Of a stretch of 64,000 bases of DNA, positions 59,423 to 64,000 are shown piece after piece. The stretch spans positions 1-64,000 of the forward strand of contig NZ_LZJR01000128.1 of assembly GCF_001667925.1 (NCBI RefSeq), written 5' to 3'. Every line of letters begins with the position of its first letter. The stretch's first letter is position 1. The translations under genes and the position numbers were made by a program. The notes under the pieces are model-generated. The model was not told the origin of the DNA. It worked only from the letters and a program-made list of their open reading frames with translations, and did not search any database. The DNA is from Mycobacterium sp. E2479. GTDB taxonomy: Bacteria; Actinomycetota; Actinomycetes; Mycobacteriales; Mycobacteriaceae.

Positions 59423-60520
59423 ATGACGGCTCATCGTGTGGTGGTGTGGGCGACGGGTGGCATTGGCTCGATCGCCATCCGCGCTATTTCGCGGCGCCCC
59501 AATCTGGAGCTGGTCGGCGTGTGGGTGCACTCGGACGACAAGATCGGCAAGGACGCGGGCGAACTGGCCGGCGGTGAGCCGATCGGTCTGAAAGCGACCA
59601 ACGACGCCGACGCGCTGGTCTCGCTCAAACCCGACTGCGTCATCTATGCGGCCAGCGGTCCGGAGCGGGACGCGCTGGCCATCCCGGATTACGTCAAACT
59701 GCTCGAAGCCGGGGTCAACGTCGTGACCACCAGCACCACGCGATTGGTCAACCCGCACGCCTACGAGCCCGCCCAGTGGCGCGACCAGCTGGTCGCCGCC
59801 GCCAAGCAGGGCCAGGTGTCGCTGTACGCGTCGGGGATCGAGCCGGGATTCGCCGCCGACTATCTGCCGCTGGTGCTGTCCACGCAATCGTCGTCGATCG
59901 ACAAAATCCACTCTTTCGAGATCGGCCTGTACGACGACTACGGGGTTCCCGACATCATGAGTGACGCGCTGGGCTTCGGCCGCCCGCTCGACTACCAGCC
60001 CTGGATCGGCTTTCCCGGTGCCATCGCCGGCGAATGGCAGGGCCAGATCCGCTTGATCGCCGACGCGTTGGGGGTCGAAGTCCAGGAAGTCCGCGAAGGT
60101 TTCGACCGCGCCGTCATTAACCGGACGCTGGAGGTCGCGATGGGCACCGTCGAGGCAGGAACCTGCGGCGCGCTGCGGATGCAGGCGATCGGCGTGGTCG
60201 ACGGTCGGGAAGCCATCGTCATCGAGCACGTCACTCGGCTCGCGCACGACGTCGCCCCCGACTGGCCCACCGGGATCGGCGACCTGTCCTACCGCGTCCT
60301 GATTTCCGGCGATCCGGACATCGACTGCACCATGGCCGCGACCCTGAAGGATCCCGCCAAGGCCGGCATCGGCGGGATGACCTCCGGGGCGGGCGCCATG
60401 GTCGCCACCGCAATGCGCGTCGTCAACGCCGTGCCGTACGTCGTTGCCGCGCAGCCGGGATTGCTGAGTTCGGTGGACCTTCCGTTGACGATCCCGCAAA
60501 ACGCGTTTGTCGGGGGGTAG
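59423..60520 (+). CDS. NAD(P)H-dependent amine dehydrogenase-like protein (DapB N-terminal type)
   Basis: A 365-residue Rossmann protein beginning MTAHRVVVWATGGIGSIAIR. Family marks are LYASGIEPGFAADYLPLVLS and MRVVNAVPYVVAAQPGLLSS. It is a paralogue of the gene at 29557-30639. These proteins act on imines or ketones derived from amines or carbonyl compounds, but the mycobacterial members lack known substrates. AGGAGG lies before ATG 59423. The PLP enzyme gene follows after 23 bases, so the two probably share a transcript. Confidence 0.85.
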   Translation: MTAHRVVVWATGGIGSIAIRAISRRPNLELVGVWVHSDDKIGKDAGELAGGEPIGLKATNDADALVSLKPDCVIYAASGPERDALAIPDYVKLLEAGVNVVTTSTTRLVNPHAYEPAQWRDQLVAAAKQGQVSLYASGIEPGFAADYLPLVLSTQSSSIDKIHSFEIGLYDDYGVPDIMSDALGFGRPLDYQPWIGFPGAIAGEWQGQIRLIADALGVEVQEVREGFDRAVINRTLEVAMGTVEAGTCGALRMQAIGVVDGREAIVIEHVTRLAHDVAPDWPTGIGDLSYRVLISGDPDIDCTMAATLKDPAKAGIGGMTSGAGAMVATAMRVVNAVPYVVAAQPGLLSSVDLPLTIPQNAFVGG

Positions 60521-60543
60521 GTCGCGCCGGTTAGTCTGCGGGC

Positions 60544-61749
60544 GTGACGGTTAATCCGCTCGAGGAATTGAGGCTGCAGCAGCTCCGGCTTCGCACCAGC
60601 ATGAAATGGCGCGCGCACCCCGCCGATGTCCTGCCACTGTGGGTCGCCGAGATGGATGTCAACCTGGCGCCGACGGTGGCCGAAGCGCTGCGTAAGGCCA
60701 TTGACAACGGCGATACCGGATATCCCTACGGAACCGCGCTGGCCGAAGCCGTCAGCCACTTCGCGGCGCAACACTGGCAGTGGCATGACCTGGACGTCAG
60801 CCGCACTGCGCTGGTCCCCGACGTCATGCTCGGTATCGTCGAGGTGTTGCGCCTGCTCACCGATCGCGGTGACGCCGTCGTCGTCAACCCGCCGGTCTAT
60901 GCGCCGTTCTACGCATTTGTGTCCCACGACGGCCGGCGCGTCATCGAGGCACCGCTTGCGGAAGGCCGAATTGATCTGAACGCCTTGGAGAATGCCTTCG
61001 TTCGGGCTCGCGCGGAAGGCAAAAAGGACACAAAGGTCGCCTATCTGTTGTGCAATCCGCACAACCCGACCGGATCGGTCCACACCGCCGACGAACTGCG
61101 TGCGGTCGCCGAGCTCGCCCGGCGATTCGGCGTGCGGGTGGTGTCCGACGAGATCCACGCCCCCGTCATCCTGCCGGGATCGCGGTTCACCCCCTTTCTC
61201 GCCGTCCCGGGGGCGGAGAACGCCTTCGCCGTGACCTCGGGGTCGAAGGCCTGGAATCTGTCCGGCTTGAAGGCGGCGCTGGCCATCGCCGGACCGGAGG
61301 CCACGGCTGACCTGGACCGGATGCCGGAGGAGGTCAGTCACGGACCCAGTCACCTCGGCGTCATCGCGCACGCGGAGGCGTTTCGCAGCGGCGGCGACTG
61401 GCTGGACGCGACCCTGCAGGGCCTGGGCGAGAACCGGACGTTGCTTGGTGAGTTGGTCGCCGCGCACCTTCCCGGCGTGAAATATCTATGGCCGCAAGGC
61501 ACTTACCTGGCGTGGCTTGATTGCCGGGAGCTCGGTTTCGACGAAGAAGTCACCAATGGTCTTGCGGTGGTTGCCGATCTGTCGGGGCCGGCCCGCTGGT
61601 TTCTTGATCACGCGCGAGTGGCGCTGAGCTCCGGTCACGTGTTCGGCACCGGCGGATCCGGACACGTGCGCTTGAACTTCGCCACGTCGCAGGCCATTCT
61701 CACCGAGGCGGTGTCGCGAATGGGCCGGGCCCTGGCCGCCGCGCGATAA
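60544..61749 (+). CDS. PLP-dependent C-S lyase/aminotransferase, MalY/PatB type (Rv2294-like)
   Basis: A 401-residue fold-type I PLP enzyme. The PLP-binding Lys is in TSGSKAWNLSGLKAA, with the Asn in LLCNPHNPTGSVH, the Asp in VVSDEIHAPV and Tyr in NPPVYAPFY. The MalY/PatB group cleaves cystathionine or Cys conjugates to give pyruvate, ammonia and a thiol. The length and downstream order (dehalogenase, amidohydrolase) match M. tuberculosis Rv2294. GTG 60544 is the start. Confidence 0.88.
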   Translation: MTVNPLEELRLQQLRLRTSMKWRAHPADVLPLWVAEMDVNLAPTVAEALRKAIDNGDTGYPYGTALAEAVSHFAAQHWQWHDLDVSRTALVPDVMLGIVEVLRLLTDRGDAVVVNPPVYAPFYAFVSHDGRRVIEAPLAEGRIDLNALENAFVRARAEGKKDTKVAYLLCNPHNPTGSVHTADELRAVAELARRFGVRVVSDEIHAPVILPGSRFTPFLAVPGAENAFAVTSGSKAWNLSGLKAALAIAGPEATADLDRMPEEVSHGPSHLGVIAHAEAFRSGGDWLDATLQGLGENRTLLGELVAAHLPGVKYLWPQGTYLAWLDCRELGFDEEVTNGLAVVADLSGPARWFLDHARVALSSGHVFGTGGSGHVRLNFATSQAILTEAVSRMGRALAAAR

Positions 61750-61779
61750 TGAATAAACTTCCGGCACAATTGTTTTCGG

Positions 61780-62508
61780 CTATGCGGAGATCTCCTCGGC
61801 TCCCCGGCCCAAGTTGCGGAACCCTTGGGCGGGCTCCTTCATGCCGAGTGTGAAGGGCAGGGTGTCGAACTCGAACTTCGTCGTCGCGCCCAGCCGGCGG
61901 AAAAGGCTGCGCCGCGGCGGCGCGACGGGAACCTGCAACGCCGCAAGGTCGATGTAGTGTGTCGACGTTTCTCCGATTCCCTCGAAAACGTGCACCAACG
62001 GCATGCAGAGCTCGCGCATCGGTTGATCGAGGCATGCCGCGACGGGATCGGTCATCAGTACGTACTCGGCAACCGGCACCATGTTTTTCAGCATCCGGTG
62101 CACCAAAATGACATCGAAGCCGGCCAGCTCGACGTGGCGCTTCACCTTCTGATCCGCCACCTCGCCCACGTGTACGACGAACTTGAGCGACAACTTCTCG
62201 AGCTGTTCGCAACTCGCACACTCGCAGGCGATGTCATTTTTCATCTGCTCGCGCCGCTGCAGGAACGACGCGCGCATCCGTGACAGGCGCTCGCACACCA
62301 CTACTTTGGCGTCGCTGTCCGGAGCCCAGAAGAACGCGGCGTCGCCCTCGAGCTTGGCCAGCTTCAAACCCTTGCCCGCGTTGATCACCGATTCCAACAA
62401 GCCGGCAACCGTAAGTTGGGCATGGGCGAGGTGCGTCCGGTTCCACTGCATGTAATGCGTGTACCCGCCGATGTCGGCTATGAGCAGAACCGCGCGCCGA
62501 ATTGCCAT
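61780..62508 (-). CDS. DUF2652 protein with a degenerate cyclase-like fold (Rv2295-like)
   Basis: A 242-residue protein. The N-terminus VLLIADIGGYTHYMQWNRTH and LEKLEGD-like AKLEGDAAFFWAPD mirror the metal-binding loops of class III nucleotide cyclases. Both Asp are kept, but the substrate-binding and transition-state motifs are not seen. Four Cys in CECASCEQL and CERL could bind metal. The function is unknown. It is on the opposite strand to its neighbours and is divergent from the dehalogenase gene with a 111-base gap. Confidence 0.78.
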   Translation of the reverse strand: MAIRRAVLLIADIGGYTHYMQWNRTHLAHAQLTVAGLLESVINAGKGLKLAKLEGDAAFFWAPDSDAKVVVCERLSRMRASFLQRREQMKNDIACECASCEQLEKLSLKFVVHVGEVADQKVKRHVELAGFDVILVHRMLKNMVPVAEYVLMTDPVAACLDQPMRELCMPLVHVFEGIGETSTHYIDLAALQVPVAPPRRSLFRRLGATTKFEFDTLPFTLGMKEPAQGFRNLGRGAEEISA

Positions 62509-62619
62509 GAAAAAACGAGTCTAATCTGCCTTGGTGCCCGACTCAATGAATCTGCCACTAGACGAATGAGCGTCGGCGCGAGAGGCTTACAGAGGTGCCG
62601 GTTCACTTCAGGAGCTGAT

Positions 62620-63525
62620 ATGCATGTGCTGCGAACCCCGGACTCCCGATTCGAGAACTTGGAGGACTACCCGTTCGTTGGGCACTACCTTGACGTAACC
62701 GCAAGCGACACCCGGCCGCTTCGCATGCACTACCTGGACGAGGGCACGATCGAAGGGCCGCCGATCGTTCTGCTGCATGGCGAGCCGACGTGGAGCTACC
62801 TCTACCGGACGATGATCCCGCCCCTGACCGACGCCGGGAACCGCGTGCTCGCGCCCGACCTGATCGGTTTCGGCCGCTCGGATAAGCCCAGCCGGGTCGA
62901 GGATTACACCTACCAACGCCACGTGGAGTGGGTGATCTCGTGGTTCGAGCATCTGAACCTCAGGGATGTCACGCTGTTTGTGCAGGACTGGGGATCGCTG
63001 ATCGGCCTGCGCATCGCCGCCGAGCAGTCCGACCGGGTCGCGCGGCTGGTGGTGGCCAACGGTTTCCTGCCCACGGCGCAGCGGCGCACCCCGCCCGCCT
63101 TCTACGCCTGGCGTGCGTTCGCTCGCTACTCCCCCGTCCTGCCCGCCGGCCGCATCGTCAGCGTCGGCACCGTTCGCCGAGTGCCGTCGAAAGTGCGGGC
63201 CGGCTACGACGCACCCTTCCCCGATAAGACGTATCAAGCCGGGGCGCGCGCGTTCCCCCAGTTGGTGCCCACCTCACCCGCCGACCCGGCGATCCCGGCC
63301 AACAGGAAGGCATGGGATGCCCTCGGCCGCTGGGAAAAGCCGTTCCTGGCCATCTTCGGAGCCCGCGATCCGATCCTCGGCCGGGCGGACAGTGCCCTGA
63401 TCAAACACATTCCCGGCGCCGCGGGCCAGCCGCATGCCCGCATCGACGCCAGCCACTTCATTCAAGAGGACCGCGGCCCCGAACTGGCCGAACGCATCCA
63501 GTCTTGGCAGCAGGCCTGGCTCTGA
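62620..63525 (+). CDS. dhmA: Haloalkane dehalogenase, HLD-I type (Rv2296/DhmA-like)
   Basis: A 301-residue alpha/beta-hydrolase that replaces halide by hydroxyl in haloalkanes. The nucleophile is Asp123 (VQDWGSLIG), with Trp124 and the first halide-binding region in HGEPTWSYLYR. The acid is Asp250 (FGARDPILG) and the base is His279 (ASHFIQED). The sequence is very close to what I recall of M. tuberculosis Rv2296 and M. avium DhmA. GGAG is seven bases before ATG 62620. The natural substrate is unknown. The convergent amidohydrolase gene ends eight bases away. Confidence 0.92.
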   Translation: MHVLRTPDSRFENLEDYPFVGHYLDVTASDTRPLRMHYLDEGTIEGPPIVLLHGEPTWSYLYRTMIPPLTDAGNRVLAPDLIGFGRSDKPSRVEDYTYQRHVEWVISWFEHLNLRDVTLFVQDWGSLIGLRIAAEQSDRVARLVVANGFLPTAQRRTPPAFYAWRAFARYSPVLPAGRIVSVGTVRRVPSKVRAGYDAPFPDKTYQAGARAFPQLVPTSPADPAIPANRKAWDALGRWEKPFLAIFGARDPILGRADSALIKHIPGAAGQPHARIDASHFIQEDRGPELAERIQSWQQAWL

Positions 63526-63532
63526 GCGGAGG

Positions 63533-64000
63533 TCAGCGGGTGTTGATCAGCCGTACGAAGCCGCGCATGGCCGCCCTGCTGGCCGCGTGGCGCACCTGAT
63601 CCAGGGTCGAACCTGCGTCCGCGGGGGGCGCCGCCCCCAGCCGCGGGAACAGCGAGAGCGCGTTGGTGCGATCGATCGCCGCCCGGGCGCCCGGGTCGAG
63701 GCCGGGGTAGGTTTCCAGGCCGGCGGCGAACATCTTTGCGACCGCCAGCGGAGCAAACGGAGAGTCAGAGCCGAAGGTGACGTGTCCGGGCTTGGCGAAC
63801 GCGAGCAGGCTGGGCAGTGCGGCGGCGCTCGCGGACAAAGCGGTGTCGAAATAGAAGCCCGCGAAGTCGTCCAGGATGTCGAGCGGGCTGCCGCCGGTGT
63901 CGCCCACGATGGCCATCGCCAATCGATGCGAGGCGTATGGCACGAATCCGCCCGCATGACTGAGGATGAACCGAATGTTGGGGTACTTGCGCCGAATCCC
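63533..64000 (-). CDS. Amidohydrolase (Amidohydro_2), C-terminal part, cut by the window end
   Basis: The minus-strand frame is open to the last base of the window, so the start lies outside. Visible are the metal-ligand His in RFILSHAGGFVPY, YFDTALSASAAALPSLL, and the catalytic Asp in FGSDSPFAP. This is the Amidohydro_2 (ACMSD-like) family: decarboxylases or hydrolases. Position after dhmA resembles M. tuberculosis Rv2303c from memory. About 155 residues are present. Confidence 0.8.
   Translation of the reverse strand, partial: GIRRKYPNIRFILSHAGGFVPYASHRLAMAIVGDTGGSPLDILDDFAGFYFDTALSASAAALPSLLAFAKPGHVTFGSDSPFAPLAVAKMFAAGLETYPGLDPGARAAIDRTNALSLFPRLGAAPPADAGSTLDQVRHAASRAAMRGFVRLINTR

Noticed and set aside
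1..64000. tRNA or rRNA genes, insertion sequences, integrase or attachment sites
   Set aside because: Read for T-loop-like sequence, transposase motifs and long terminal repeats; none was convincing.

Overview
The window is high-GC DNA with densely packed genes, many ATGA or GTGA start/stop overlaps and frequent GTG starts. It encodes actinobacterial hallmark proteins (F420-dependent LLM oxidoreductases, MgtA-type mannosyltransferase, LpqH-like lipoprotein, sirA with a CbiX-type chelatase, several cytochromes P450, a Pkn-type kinase). Many proteins look like close relatives of Mycobacterium tuberculosis proteins, so I read it as a nontuberculous Mycobacterium chromosome. I see no tRNA, rRNA, CRISPR array, transposase or integrase.

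Layout. 0-5 kb: cell-wall amidase, an acyl-CoA-dehydrogenase-like flavoprotein with a TetR regulator, two carboxymuconolactone-decarboxylase-family proteins and a secreted C39-like cysteine peptidase. 5-10 kb: a small accessory patch with an EcsC-like gene that may have lost its 5' end, a 1033-residue PLD/SF2-helicase/DUF3427 protein (candidate defence gene), and a pseudogene broken by one in-frame stop. 10-17.7 kb: VOC protein, P450, hydrolase-cyclase fusion, TetR with a clear operator, DUF1707 protein, a non-RD Ser/Thr kinase and a GlcD-like FAD oxidase. 17.9-32.5 kb: sulfite reductase sirA plus chelatase (cysH absent between them), LysR, ferredoxin, HicB-like antitoxin, LipM-type esterase, YjcE-type antiporter, AAA ATPase, mgtA, sseB and a nucleosidase. 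From memory this largely follows the M. tuberculosis Rv2280-Rv2293c order.

32.7-59 kb is accessory relative to that order. It begins with an SDR/LLM/EthD-like operon and an arsenic operon (arsR, acr3, cadI/arsI). Next comes a large aromatic catabolic locus (about 37.7-55.1 kb): Rieske dioxygenase alpha and beta subunits with ferredoxin and reductase, dihydrodiol dehydrogenase, LigAB-type extradiol dioxygenase, hydratase-aldolase and aldehyde dehydrogenase. Together these make a complete logical route from a fused-ring aromatic to an aromatic carboxylate plus pyruvate. The same minus-strand operon starts with an AA_synth-family protein and an enamidase-like amidohydrolase, which suggests an N-heterocyclic substrate. 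A divergent GAF-LuxR regulator and several alpha/beta hydrolases complete it. It is followed by a P450/TetR/AveC-like unit that includes a 36-residue membrane peptide.

60.5-64 kb returns to the Rv2294-Rv2303c-like order: PLP C-S lyase, DUF2652 protein, haloalkane dehalogenase and an amidohydrolase cut by the window end.
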